From Mariniradius saccharolyticus AK6 (GTDB lineage Bacteria > Bacteroidota > Bacteroidia > Cytophagales > Cyclobacteriaceae), in NCBI RefSeq assembly GCF_000330725.2, contig NZ_AMZY02000007.1, positions 124,001 through 188,000 of the forward strand: a stretch of DNA of 64,000 bases, read 5' to 3'. The notes beneath the pieces were generated by a model, which saw only the letters and a program-made list of their open reading frames with translations, made no database searches and was not told where the DNA came from. The translations under genes were made by a program, and so were the position numbers. Shown here piece by piece: positions 46,856-55,545 of this stretch (positions within the stretch are counted from its first letter, which is position 1; every line of letters begins with the position of its first letter).

Positions 46856-47700
46856 GGTTGTAATTTTTTATAGTAGCCGTACAATTCCTCCAAATCCCCA
46901 CTCAAGATTGAAAGTTGCGACTTCAGGTCCGCAAGGCTCCATTGATCGATGTTCTCCGCGAGTTCACGATGCCCTACACCGATCTTAGCCAACATTTGCA
47001 CGTAAATGTCAATCTCCTTCCCGTACTGTTCGAGGGTACGTTTTCTGGCAAAATACTCATTGGCGACCTGTCGTTTCTCAAATGTTGAAAGACTCGGGTC
47101 CCGGTACAACTGAAAATAGGTGACTTGGGACATGCTGGTTTCATTGCGCAAAATCCCCTTCAGATTTCTTGACAGGGTGAATTCCAAAAACCGGATCAAT
47201 TCCTGAAAGGACGGATCCGCCTCGGTCACGTATTGGCGGACCTTGTTTTTTCGATAGCCGTTGCTGATGGCATTTCCGATGATATTGCCGATGTTGATAT
47301 AAGCCGTAGCTTGCTCGGGACTGAACGTAATGCCGCCAAAGGAGCCAGAGGCCACCTGGTCGGTTAAGGCCTTGGTATTGTACCTGGCAGTCTCATTGGC
47401 TGAAAGGCGATTGAGTCCATCCAAATAGGCTGATAGAGCCTGATAGATCACAAAAGTCGCAGAATCGGCCTTGGCTTCTTGTTGGCAAGGGCAAGTGGGA
47501 TTGAGTTCGAGTTTTTGGCTACTTTGTTCGAAGCACTTGTCCAAGCAGCTTTTTTCAAATCCATAACCCAAGGATTCGAAACTCGCCAATCCTTTCTTTG
47601 CCGAGCCAGAAAAATCGCTCACATGCCTCAGATTGGTGCAGGAAGCCATGGCCAGCATCATCCAAATCAAGCCTAAAATTCCGATCTTTCTTTTTCCCAT
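46852..47700 (-). CDS. hypothetical lipoprotein (282 residues)
   Basis: Unrecognised. It starts with a lipoprotein signal peptide (lipobox LAMASCTN). The mature part has a Cys-bearing region (SCLDKCFEQSSQKLELNPTCPCQQEAK) with four Cys, then a long all-helical body ending in YGYYKKLQP. It has no enzyme motif. The last four bases overlap the start of the 134-residue gene (ATGA). The two form a tight unit inside the sugar-oxidation locus. Confidence 0.65.
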   Translation of the reverse strand: MGKRKIGILGLIWMMLAMASCTNLRHVSDFSGSAKKGLASFESLGYGFEKSCLDKCFEQSSQKLELNPTCPCQQEAKADSATFVIYQALSAYLDGLNRLSANETARYNTKALTDQVASGSFGGITFSPEQATAYINIGNIIGNAISNGYRKNKVRQYVTEADPSFQELIRFLEFTLSRNLKGILRNETSMSQVTYFQLYRDPSLSTFEKRQVANEYFARKRTLEQYGKEIDIYVQMLAKIGVGHRELAENIDQWSLADLKSQLSILSGDLEELYGYYKKLQP

Positions 47701-47736
47701 TTTTTACCAAAAAAATAAAATCTAACCAAAACGTCG

Positions 47737-47751
47737 GTCGATAATATCGAC
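47737..47751. promoter_or_regulatory. 15-base palindrome upstream of the lipoprotein pair
   Basis: GTCGATA-A-TATCGAC is a perfect inverted repeat 37 bases ahead of the 282-residue lipoprotein start on the minus strand. It could be an operator or a 5' leader hairpin; no matching copy was found elsewhere by eye. Confidence 0.35.
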
Positions 47752-47843
47752 AGCGAGGATAAAATATACCCCAAATTCCCTAGAAAGCAAAAAACCTTCA
47801 GAAAGTTTTCCCAAAGGCTTTTTGACAGATCGGTGTTGCGCCC

Positions 47844-48578
47844 TTAAAGCTTCTTGATCCGAATATTCCTGAACCAAACTTCGTCTCCATGATCCTGGAG
47901 GGCGATTTTGCCTTTCTTGTACTTCCCAAAACCAGGCATATCCTTGAACTTGGACTTGGCAACCAAGGCTTCCCACTCAGGCGTCCACATGGTGGTAGAT
48001 ACTACCATGACCCCATTGAGGTGAAGTTCCAGGTTTCCTTCCTTGGCGATGATTTCAGCGAGGTTCCATTCACCCACCGGCTTCACAGTCTCCTCAGCAC
48101 TAACGATCAGGTCGTACAAATCACCAGCCCTGTGGCTGACGATCTTGGCATCTGGGTGTCCGTCATTGTCCAAGACCTGCATTTCGGGTCCGGTCATCCA
48201 AGGATATCCAAACTCAGGGGCTTCATGTACAAAGAAAATGATACCGGAATTACCGTTTGGCGCAATTTTCCATTCCACCTGCAAATGGTAGTTTTCAAAT
48301 TCCTCATTGGTCACGATATCGCCTCCATCCCCTTCTTGCCAGTTGGCTTTGTTTTTGGCATCGAGGTAAATCGCACCATCCTGGATTTTCCAGGCTTTGC
48401 CTACTTCCCCACCGCCATACTTGGACCAACCATTGAAGCTTTGACCATCGAACAAGGAAATCCATTCTGGCTCCTGTACAGTTACCTCCTCGACCTCCGT
48501 GGTCGTTTCGGTAGGTTTACCCCCACAGGCGAAAGCAAGGAAACCGGCAGCAATCAGGTAGAGATAAGTTCTTTTCAT
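47844..48578 (-). CDS. DUF1080 (3-keto-disaccharide hydrolase) lipoprotein
   Basis: A 244-residue member of the DUF1080/3-keto-disaccharide hydrolase family: beta-sandwich marks FDGQSFNGWSKYGGGEVGKAWKIQDGAIYLD, NGNSGIIFFVHE, TGPEMQVLDNDGHPDA and the C-terminal IALQDHGDEVWFRNIRIKKL. The N-terminus MKRTYLYLIAAGFLAFACGG is a lipoprotein signal, so it should act outside the cytoplasm. The family has members that split glycosidic bonds of keto-sugars. The start overlaps the cytochrome stop by one base (TAATG), so the two are co-translated. The frame runs 90 bases further upstream but this is the clear start. Confidence 0.9.
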   Translation of the reverse strand: MKRTYLYLIAAGFLAFACGGKPTETTTEVEEVTVQEPEWISLFDGQSFNGWSKYGGGEVGKAWKIQDGAIYLDAKNKANWQEGDGGDIVTNEEFENYHLQVEWKIAPNGNSGIIFFVHEAPEFGYPWMTGPEMQVLDNDGHPDAKIVSHRAGDLYDLIVSAEETVKPVGEWNLAEIIAKEGNLELHLNGVMVVSTTMWTPEWEALVAKSKFKDMPGFGKYKKGKIALQDHGDEVWFRNIRIKKL

Positions 48579-49003
48579 TATTTCTTCAGTAAAAGGACGT
48601 ATTTGACCATGGTTTCTACATCTTCCTTCGCCAACTGCGGATGGGCAGGCATTTGGATTTCTCCCCAAGTACCCACATGTCCATTGATCACATGGCTGGT
48701 GAGAAGCTCAATGTTTTCTGGCGTGCTTTCATATTTGGCGGCTACGTCGGCATAGGATGGGCCTACGATTTTCCTTTCGACCATATGGCAGGCCGTACAG
48801 CCGGCTTCCTTGGTTTTGGCAGAACCCGCAATGAACACAGGGTCATCTTTGTATTTGTCTTCAAGGCTTACTGGCGCGGCCGCAGGCGGAGGCGTGGCTA
48901 CCGTCTCGGTAGTTGTAGAAGTACTGGAACCCCCACCACCGCAGGCGTATGTTAAGAGCGATACGGCCATCAGGCCAAAAGAAATTGATTTTGAAAGTTT
49001 CAT
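48578..49003 (-). CDS. c-type cytochrome lipoprotein
   Basis: A 141-residue class I cytochrome c. It carries a lipobox (LLTYACGG, Cys21), a Ser/Thr/Ala/Pro linker, a single heme site CTACH (Cys69, Cys72, His73), and Met118 in EIQMPAHP as the probable sixth ligand. It would be anchored in the envelope and shuttle electrons. Its stop overlaps the start of the DUF1080 gene by one base. In the same locus lie GMC dehydrogenases with Fe-S motifs, for which a lipoprotein cytochrome is a natural electron acceptor. Confidence 0.93.
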   Translation of the reverse strand: MKLSKSISFGLMAVSLLTYACGGGGSSTSTTTETVATPPPAAAPVSLEDKYKDDPVFIAGSAKTKEAGCTACHMVERKIVGPSYADVAAKYESTPENIELLTSHVINGHVGTWGEIQMPAHPQLAKEDVETMVKYVLLLKK

Positions 49004-49024
49004 AAATATTTGAATTGGTAATAA

Positions 49025-50077
49025 TTAAATGCCTAGGATTTTCTTGTTGAATGCTTCGTCTGCACCGGCAGAAGCGAAGTCATCGAATGCTTTTTCTGTC
49101 ACACGAATGATGTGGTCTTGGATAAATGGTGCACCTTCCAACGCGCCCTGTTCTGGATGCTTGATGGCGCATTCCCACTCCAATACCGCCCAGCCATCGT
49201 AATTGTACTGCGCCAATTTGCTGAAGATACCGCTGAAATCTACTTGCCCATCGCCCAGCGAGCGGAACCTTCCTGCCCTGTCAACCCAGCCTTGGAAGCC
49301 TCCGTAGACACCTTGCTTTCCGGTAGGATTGAACTCGGCATCCTTGACGTGGAACATTTTGATCCTGTCGTGGTAGAAATCTATGAACTGCAAATAGTCC
49401 AAACATTGCAGTACAAAATGGCTCGGATCGTAGAGGATATTGGCGCGCTTGTGGTTGTTGACTTTTTCCAAAAACATCTCGAAAGTAATCCCGTCGTGCA
49501 GGTCTTCTCCTGGGTGCAGTTCGTAACAAACATCGACGCCGTATTGATCGAAGGTGTCCAGGATAGGCGTCCATCTTTTGGCCAACTCCGTGAATCCCGT
49601 ATTGACCAAGCCGGCAGGTCTCTGCGGCCAAGGGTAAACGGTATGCCACATCAATGCTCCCGAAAATGTCGCATGGGCATTCAGACCCAAATTGGCGGAA
49701 GCCTTCGCTGCAAATTTCAGTTGCTGGGTAGCCCACTCCGACTTCCCTTTCAAATCCCCCGCAAGACTGGCGGGTGCAAATGCGTCAAAAAGTTCGTTGT
49801 AAGCAGGATGCGTCGCGACCAATTGCCCCTGAAGGTGTGTCGATAGCTCGGAAATCTCCATTCCTGTTTCATTGACGATGCCCTTGATTTCATCTGCATA
49901 GGTTTTGCTTTCCGCAGCTTTCTGCAGGTCAATCATCCGCGCGTCCCAAGAAGGGATCTGTACACCTTTATAGCCTGCCTTTGACATCCACTGGCAGATG
50001 TTTTTGAGGTTGTTGAAAGGCGCTTTGTCATCGGCAAACTGTGCCAAGAATATCGCCGGTCCTTTGATGGTTTTCAT
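49025..50077 (-). CDS. sugar phosphate isomerase/epimerase family TIM-barrel protein (minus arm)
   Basis: A 350-residue xylose-isomerase-like TIM barrel (AP endonuclease family 2 fold). Likely metal ligands: Glu in VCYELHPGED, Asp in ILYDPSHF, His in MFHVKDAEF, and the Glu of AVLEWECA. No signal peptide, so cytoplasmic. Family members isomerise or cleave sugar derivatives, and several act in the keto-glycoside pathway beside Gfo/Idh/MocA enzymes. It lies between the Gfo/Idh/MocA gene (181-base gap) and the cytochrome gene. Substrate unproven. Confidence 0.88.
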   Translation of the reverse strand: MKTIKGPAIFLAQFADDKAPFNNLKNICQWMSKAGYKGVQIPSWDARMIDLQKAAESKTYADEIKGIVNETGMEISELSTHLQGQLVATHPAYNELFDAFAPASLAGDLKGKSEWATQQLKFAAKASANLGLNAHATFSGALMWHTVYPWPQRPAGLVNTGFTELAKRWTPILDTFDQYGVDVCYELHPGEDLHDGITFEMFLEKVNNHKRANILYDPSHFVLQCLDYLQFIDFYHDRIKMFHVKDAEFNPTGKQGVYGGFQGWVDRAGRFRSLGDGQVDFSGIFSKLAQYNYDGWAVLEWECAIKHPEQGALEGAPFIQDHIIRVTEKAFDDFASAGADEAFNKKILGI

Positions 50078-50108
50078 AGGTTTATTGATTGGGATTGAAA
50101 GATTGCAA

Positions 50109-50230
50109 AATTAGGAAATTGGAAAATTGGATGAGTGAGTTGGCGAATTATTGGTTATTGGTTAGTGAGTTATTGGTTATTGAGTTATTCGTTCTCGAAA
50201 CTTGGTACATCGTACTTCGTACTTGGTACC
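50109..50230. repeat. short degenerate repeats (GGTTATTGGTTA and ACTTGGTAC types)
   Basis: About 120 bases of low-complexity, repeat-like sequence between two minus-strand genes. TTATTGGTTA and GAGTTATTG units recur at 50149-50190; ACTTGGTAC occurs twice (50200-50208 and 50221-50229) around ATCGTACTTCGT. A related stretch in reverse orientation is at 62665-62735. Confidence 0.5.
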
Positions 50231-50257
50231 TATTTCGCAAATCATAAATTATCCATC

Positions 50258-51427
50258 TCAATACTCCACTACAAACGGTGTCCATTTTTGTTCAGAAGCG
50301 GTACTTTTCAGCACCAACTCAATGAAGGCCATACCGCGGATACCATCCTCTGCACCGGGGAAATCCCACCATTCCGCCTTTGGTTGTTCTCCTTTTCTAA
50401 GGGCATAGATGCATCTCGCGAAGTTGCGATAGATATTTGCGAATGCCTCGATGTATCCTTCCGGGTGTCCGGCGGGAGTACGGGTGTTTTCATTGGCCAA
50501 TGAACCCAAGTAGCCTGTTCCGGCGCGGTAGATCTCGGCAGGTCTCCCGGGCCATCTTGCTATCAAGCTGTTGTTGTCTTCCTGCTGCCACTCTAGGCCG
50601 CCCTTATCTCCATAAACACGTACCTTCAGGTTGTTCTCGGCACCACAGTCGATTTGGGAAGCGGTCAAGATACCGGAAGCATTGTTTTCGAATCTCAACA
50701 AAACGGCCCCGTCGTCATCAATTGGCCTACCCGGAACCTTGATATCCAAGTCAGCGCAGATTTTGGCCACCTTCATCCCTGTGACATACTCGATAAGGTT
50801 GAATGCATGAGTTCCGATATCACCAAAACAGCCTGCCTTTCCGTTTCTTGCGGGGTCGGTACGCCATTCTGCCTGTTTGTTGTTTTCGTGCTCCAACAAT
50901 TTGTAAAGCCAGCCCTGGGGGTATTCCACGTAGACTTTTTTGATGGTTCCGATTTCACCATTGGCGATCATCTGCTTCATTTGCTTCACCATAGGATAGC
51001 CGGTGTAGGTATGGGTCAGGCAAAAGAGCTTGTCGGAGCCTTTGATGACCTTGTAAAGCGCCTTTGCTTCGTCATAGGTCAAAGTCATGGGCTTGTCCAA
51101 CACAACATGGAATCCATTCTCGAGTGCCTTTTTGGTGGGGTCAAAATGCACGTTGTTCGGCGTGACGATGCTGATGATGTCAATCCGTTCGGATTCAGGA
51201 AGGGCGAGTTCCTTTTCGATCATTTCGTCGTAGGAAACATACACCCGAGAAGGATCCAACATCAATTCTTCGCCCGCCTGCCGGGATTTATCAGGATTGC
51301 TGCTGAATGCACCCGCGGTCAGTTCGATTAGTCCGTCCATCAATGCGGCGTTTCGATGAATCGCACCGATGAATGCACCCGGCCCGCCGCCGACCATTCC
51401 CATTTTGAGTTTCTTTTGAGCTGCCAT
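50258..51427 (-). CDS. Gfo/Idh/MocA family oxidoreductase
   Basis: A 389-residue cytoplasmic NAD(P)-dependent enzyme. The N-terminal Rossmann motif is MGMVGGGPGAFIG; the DKP-type substrate lysine is in VVLDKPMTL, and the GDIGTHAFNL motif supplies the catalytic Asp/His. The family oxidises or reduces sugars and keto-sugars at one carbon. Gene order beside a TIM-barrel epimerase-fold protein, cytochrome and DUF1080 lipoprotein suggests it reduces or re-oxidises a keto-sugar made outside the cell. Divergent from the transporter gene. Confidence 0.93.
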   Translation of the reverse strand: MAAQKKLKMGMVGGGPGAFIGAIHRNAALMDGLIELTAGAFSSNPDKSRQAGEELMLDPSRVYVSYDEMIEKELALPESERIDIISIVTPNNVHFDPTKKALENGFHVVLDKPMTLTYDEAKALYKVIKGSDKLFCLTHTYTGYPMVKQMKQMIANGEIGTIKKVYVEYPQGWLYKLLEHENNKQAEWRTDPARNGKAGCFGDIGTHAFNLIEYVTGMKVAKICADLDIKVPGRPIDDDGAVLLRFENNASGILTASQIDCGAENNLKVRVYGDKGGLEWQQEDNNSLIARWPGRPAEIYRAGTGYLGSLANENTRTPAGHPEGYIEAFANIYRNFARCIYALRKGEQPKAEWWDFPGAEDGIRGMAFIELVLKSTASEQKWTPFVVEY

Positions 51428-51695
51428 TATGGATTCTGATTAATGGTGTTTAAAAGTGATTTATTTTGGGTAGAATTTTTCTGAAAGATAAATTATGATT
51501 TTGTCTCCACTCCCAACGAAACACATTAAAATGACCAATTGCAGTAAGTTGTTATGAGTGGTCAAGAACTCAATTTCATTATTACTTATTTGGAAACTGG
51601 TTTTGGGAGCAGTTAAAAATAAAGGAAAAACCTGAATTTGTCCCCAAAAATTGATACTTTACCTTCCCCTTTCATCAATCCAAATAGAATACGCT

Positions 51696-52928
51696 ATGCC
51701 TTTTGGAACAAAACTGAGGCTGTCACTCATGATGTTTTTGAATTTTTTCGTCTGGGGGTCTTGGTATGTGACCATGGGGACCTTCCTCGGCCTTAACCTC
51801 AACGCAACGGGCACTCAGGTATCGGCGGCATTTTCCACCCAGTCATTTGGGGCCATCATTGCACCATTTATCATTGGGCTGGTGGCGGACAGATATTTCA
51901 ATGCGGAAAGAATTCTGGGCTTTTTACACTTGGTTGGTGCAGTCTTGTTGTATGCGTGTTACCAAGCCCAAAGCTTCTCGGATTTTTATCCTTTCATCTT
52001 TGCCTATATGGTTTTGTACATGCCGACATTGGCTCTTGCCAATTCGGTTTCCTTCAGGCAAATGAAAGACCCTGAAAAAGAGTTTTCCCCGATCCGGGTA
52101 TGGGGAACAATCGGCTGGATTGCATCTGGCCTCACGATCAGCTATGTGTTCTTTTGGGATTCTGCCGCAAGCCTCGCAGATGGCTCGCTTCGCAATACCT
52201 TCCTGATGGCCTCAATTGCCTCCGTCATCTTGGGGATTTTCAGTTTCACCTTACCAAAAACCCCACCCAAAGGCAGGAGCAGCGACAAGGTCAAAATTTC
52301 CGATTTAATCGGATTGGATGCTTTGGGCTTATTGAAGGACAGAAACTATGCGGTATTCTTCCTCTCTTCGATCCTGATTTGTATCCCACTCGCCTTCTAT
52401 TATCAAAACGCCAACCCATTCCTAGCCGAAATCGGCGTATCCGATCCAACCGGAAAGATGACCATCGGGCAAGTATCCGAGGTGCTTTTCCTGCTGTTAC
52501 TTCCTTTGTTCTTTAAAAGATTTGGATTCAAGGTGACCATTCTCGTTGGGATGCTTGCTTGGTCATTGCGGTATTTCCTTTTTGCATTTGGAGACGCCGA
52601 CGGTGGACTCTGGTTGCTCCTGGTAGGCATTGCGCTTCATGGCATCTGTTATGATTTCTTTTTTGTCTCCGGACAAATCTATACCGATTCAAAGGCTGGT
52701 GAACGATTCCAATCCTCTGCCCAAGGGCTGATTACCCTTGCTACCTATGGAATCGGCATGCTGATTGGTTTCGCGATCGCTGGACAAGTCACAGACATTT
52801 TCCTCACCGAGGCGGGTAGCCATGATTGGAAATCGATTTGGATGATTCCATCCGGCATCGCGATCTTGGTGGTCATCGTGTTTTTGGTGTTCTTCAAAAA
52901 CGAGTCCGTTTCAAAAAAATTCAATTAA
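51696..52928 (+). CDS. MFS transporter of the nucleoside:H+ symporter type
   Basis: A 410-residue polytopic protein with about 12 membrane segments, counted from the ATG at 51696 (MPFGTKLRLSLMMFLNFFVWGSWYVTMGTFL). The N-terminal LNFFVWGSWYVTMGTFLG and SPIRVWGTIGWIASG blocks resemble the NupG/XapB nucleoside permease family. In this locus nucleosides are less likely than glycoside- or sugar-like products. It heads the plus-strand arm; the TIM-barrel gene begins 14 bases after its stop. Confidence 0.88.
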   Translation: MPFGTKLRLSLMMFLNFFVWGSWYVTMGTFLGLNLNATGTQVSAAFSTQSFGAIIAPFIIGLVADRYFNAERILGFLHLVGAVLLYACYQAQSFSDFYPFIFAYMVLYMPTLALANSVSFRQMKDPEKEFSPIRVWGTIGWIASGLTISYVFFWDSAASLADGSLRNTFLMASIASVILGIFSFTLPKTPPKGRSSDKVKISDLIGLDALGLLKDRNYAVFFLSSILICIPLAFYYQNANPFLAEIGVSDPTGKMTIGQVSEVLFLLLLPLFFKRFGFKVTILVGMLAWSLRYFLFAFGDADGGLWLLLVGIALHGICYDFFFVSGQIYTDSKAGERFQSSAQGLITLATYGIGMLIGFAIAGQVTDIFLTEAGSHDWKSIWMIPSGIAILVVIVFLVFFKNESVSKKFN

Positions 52929-52942
52929 AACCCTCTCTTCAT

Positions 52943-53821
52943 ATGACCCAACTTAGCCGTAGAAACAGCCTCAAAAAAATACTGCTTTCTGGCATGGCAG
53001 CCGGAACGCTTCCGCTTAGCGCTACTGCAATCGAAGAAATGAAAGCTGCAACCCCGCTCAAAGGAAACGTCAACCATGCCGTTTGCCATTGGCCATTCAA
53101 CCCCATGACGATTGAGCAACTATGTGTAGGAATCAAGAAAATCGGATTCAATGCCATTGACCTGATCGGCCCCAACAACTGGAAGATTTTGCAGGCCAAT
53201 GGCGTGGAATGTTCGATGTGCAACGGCGCAGATATGGGTATTGTACAGGGATTCAACGACAAACAATATCACGAACAATTGATTAAGGGCTATACCGAGG
53301 TGATTCCTTTGGTCGCGAAAAACGGTTACAAGAACCTGATCGCATTTAGCGGCAATCGCAAAGGAATGGATGAAGAGACGGGCTTGAAGAATTGTGCGGA
53401 GGGTTTGAAAAAAATCATGGCATTGGCCGAAAAACACAATGTGATGATCATCATGGAACTGCTGAACAGCAAAGTAGACCACAAAGACTATATGTGTGAC
53501 AACAGTGCCTGGGGAATAGAATTGGTGAAGATGGTTGGTTCGCCCAACTTCAAGCTCCTGTACGACATCTACCACATGCAAATCATGGAGGGGGATATCA
53601 TCCGGACTATCAAACGGGACCACCAATATTTCGGACATTACCATACCGCCGGTAATCCAGGCCGGAATGAAATCGACGAAACACAGGAATTGAATTACCC
53701 GGCGATCGTGCGGGCGATTTTGGATACCGGCTACAAGGGATATTTTTGTCAGGAATTTGTCCCCAAAAACCCGGACAAGATGGCTTCGTTGGAAAAAGCC
53801 GTCCTCTTATGCGACCTTTAA
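52943..53821 (+). CDS. hydroxypyruvate isomerase-like TIM-barrel protein with Tat signal
   Basis: A 292-residue xylose-isomerase-like TIM barrel counted from the ATG at 52943, which gives a Tat-like signal (SRRNSLKKILLSGMAAG). The frame opens 117 bases upstream, inside the transporter gene. Likely metal ligands are Glu in IIMELLNSK, Asp in LYDIYHMQ, His in GHYHTAGNPGRNEID and Glu in FCQEFVPK. The pattern (MNSKVDH, YDIYHMQIMEGD) resembles the hydroxypyruvate isomerase group, but a Tat-exported copy beside GMC dehydrogenases points to a sugar-keto substrate in the periplasm. Confidence 0.88.
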   Translation: MTQLSRRNSLKKILLSGMAAGTLPLSATAIEEMKAATPLKGNVNHAVCHWPFNPMTIEQLCVGIKKIGFNAIDLIGPNNWKILQANGVECSMCNGADMGIVQGFNDKQYHEQLIKGYTEVIPLVAKNGYKNLIAFSGNRKGMDEETGLKNCAEGLKKIMALAEKHNVMIIMELLNSKVDHKDYMCDNSAWGIELVKMVGSPNFKLLYDIYHMQIMEGDIIRTIKRDHQYFGHYHTAGNPGRNEIDETQELNYPAIVRAILDTGYKGYFCQEFVPKNPDKMASLEKAVLLCDL

Positions 53822-53847
53822 AAAACAATTAACAATACCAATTTATT

Positions 53848-55527
53848 ATGGCAGACAATTCATATGATGCAATCGTAGTCGGTTCGGGAGTTAGCGGAGG
53901 CTGGGCTGCGAAAGAATTGACAGAAAAAGGGCTAAAAGTGCTCTTGCTCGAAAGGGGACCGGACGTGAAGCACGTGGCAGACTACAAGACAGCCACACTC
54001 GCACCTTGGGAAGTTCCACACCGCGGTCGCAGGACTACAGAGATGCTGGAAAACCACCCCAATCTCAAGCGGGATTATGTTTTAAATGAACTCAACCTCG
54101 ACTGGTGGGCACACGAATCTGATTCCCCCTACATCGAGAAAAAACCCTTTACTTGGTTCAGAGGCTATCAGGTAGGTGGTCGATCCCTGCTTTGGGGAAG
54201 GCAAAGCTACCGTTTGGGAGATATTGATTTCGAAGCAAATCTGAAGGAGGGGATTGCCATTGACTGGCCGATCCGGTACAAGGATTTGGCGCCCTGGTAC
54301 AGTTATGTGGAAAAATTTGCCGGTATTTCAGGCAGTAGGGACGGATACGAAATCCTTCCTGACGGCGACCTTCAGCCACCCATGCCGCTCAATTGTGTCG
54401 AAAAAGATGTAGCTGCACGGGTGAAAGAAAAATGGGGTGGAAAAAGACTCGTCACAATCGGACGGGTCGCCAATGCTACCCAAGACCTACCCGGCAGGAC
54501 CAAGTGCCAGTACAGGAACAAATGTTCGCTTGGCTGTCCTTTTGGAGGCTACTTCAGCACCCAATCCTCTACCCTTCCGGCTGCAATGGCTACGGGAAAT
54601 CTCACTTTGAGGCCTTGGTCAATCGTGACCCGACTGATCTATGATAAAGACAGCCAAAAAGCAACCGGGGTAGAAATCGTGGACGGCGAAACCAACCAAA
54701 CCTATGAGTTCAATGCCAAGATTATTTTCCTTTGCGCCTCCGCCTTTAATTCTACCTCCATCCTGATGCGTACCGCGACGGATATATGGCCGGAAGGCTT
54801 GGGAAGCAGCTCGGGCGAATTGGGCCACAACGTGATGGACCACCATTTCCGCTTGGGTGCCAATGGTACCGCAGAGGGTTACGAAGACAAGTACTATTTC
54901 GGAAGAAGGCCGACCGGCGTCTACATTCCAAGGTTCAGAAATGTCGGTGACGACAAACGTGATTACCTCAGGGGCTTTGGCTATCAAGGTGCAGCCTCAA
55001 GATCAGGCTGGAGCCGAAATGTAGCCGAGATCAATTTCGGGGCCCCTTTGAAAGAAGCGCTTTCCGAACCAGGACCATGGTCGATGGGCATCACGGCATT
55101 TGGCGAGATACTTCCTTATCACGAAAACACCATCAAGCTCAGCAAGGATGTCAAGGACAAATGGGGTATTGCCGTACTTGAAATGGATGCCGAGATCAAG
55201 GAAAACGAGAAAAAAATGCGGGTGGACATGATGAATGACGCCGCTGAAATGCTGGAAGCAGCAGGTCTGAAAAACGTCAAAACCTTTGACGCAGGCTACA
55301 CGATGGGCCAAGGCATCCACGAAATGGGAACAGCTAGGATGGGACGTGATCCGAAAACCTCCGTCCTCAACGGCAATAACCAGGTATGGGATGCCAAGAA
55401 CGTGTTTGTCACCGATGGTGCCTGCATGACTTCGGCGGCGGCACAAAACCCTTCATTGACCTACATGGCGATGACAGCCCGGGCTGCGAATTTCGCGGTC
55501 GAAGAACTCAAGAAAAGAAATCTTTAA
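53848..55527 (+). CDS. GMC family FAD oxidoreductase with Fe-S motif (plus arm)
   Basis: A 559-residue paralogue of the minus-arm GMC protein. FAD motif GSGVSGGWAAKEL (about 12-24); C-x5-C-x3-C at Cys220, Cys226 and Cys230 (CQYRNKCSLGC); catalytic His491 (HEMGTARMG) and Asn534 (QNPSLTYMAMT). The Cys spacing is identical to the other copy and to FAD glucose/fructose dehydrogenases with a 3Fe-4S cluster. No signal peptide; the Tat-type partner gene begins 18 bases downstream. It should oxidise a sugar or glycoside hydroxyl with a cytochrome as acceptor. Confidence 0.92.
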   Translation: MADNSYDAIVVGSGVSGGWAAKELTEKGLKVLLLERGPDVKHVADYKTATLAPWEVPHRGRRTTEMLENHPNLKRDYVLNELNLDWWAHESDSPYIEKKPFTWFRGYQVGGRSLLWGRQSYRLGDIDFEANLKEGIAIDWPIRYKDLAPWYSYVEKFAGISGSRDGYEILPDGDLQPPMPLNCVEKDVAARVKEKWGGKRLVTIGRVANATQDLPGRTKCQYRNKCSLGCPFGGYFSTQSSTLPAAMATGNLTLRPWSIVTRLIYDKDSQKATGVEIVDGETNQTYEFNAKIIFLCASAFNSTSILMRTATDIWPEGLGSSSGELGHNVMDHHFRLGANGTAEGYEDKYYFGRRPTGVYIPRFRNVGDDKRDYLRGFGYQGAASRSGWSRNVAEINFGAPLKEALSEPGPWSMGITAFGEILPYHENTIKLSKDVKDKWGIAVLEMDAEIKENEKKMRVDMMNDAAEMLEAAGLKNVKTFDAGYTMGQGIHEMGTARMGRDPKTSVLNGNNQVWDAKNVFVTDGACMTSAAAQNPSLTYMAMTARAANFAVEELKKRNL

Positions 55528-55545
55528 TCTCAAAAGAACTGAATC

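Noticed and set aside
47889-48755. 288-codon frame on the plus strand
   Set aside because: Antisense to the DUF1080 and cytochrome genes, both recognised families.
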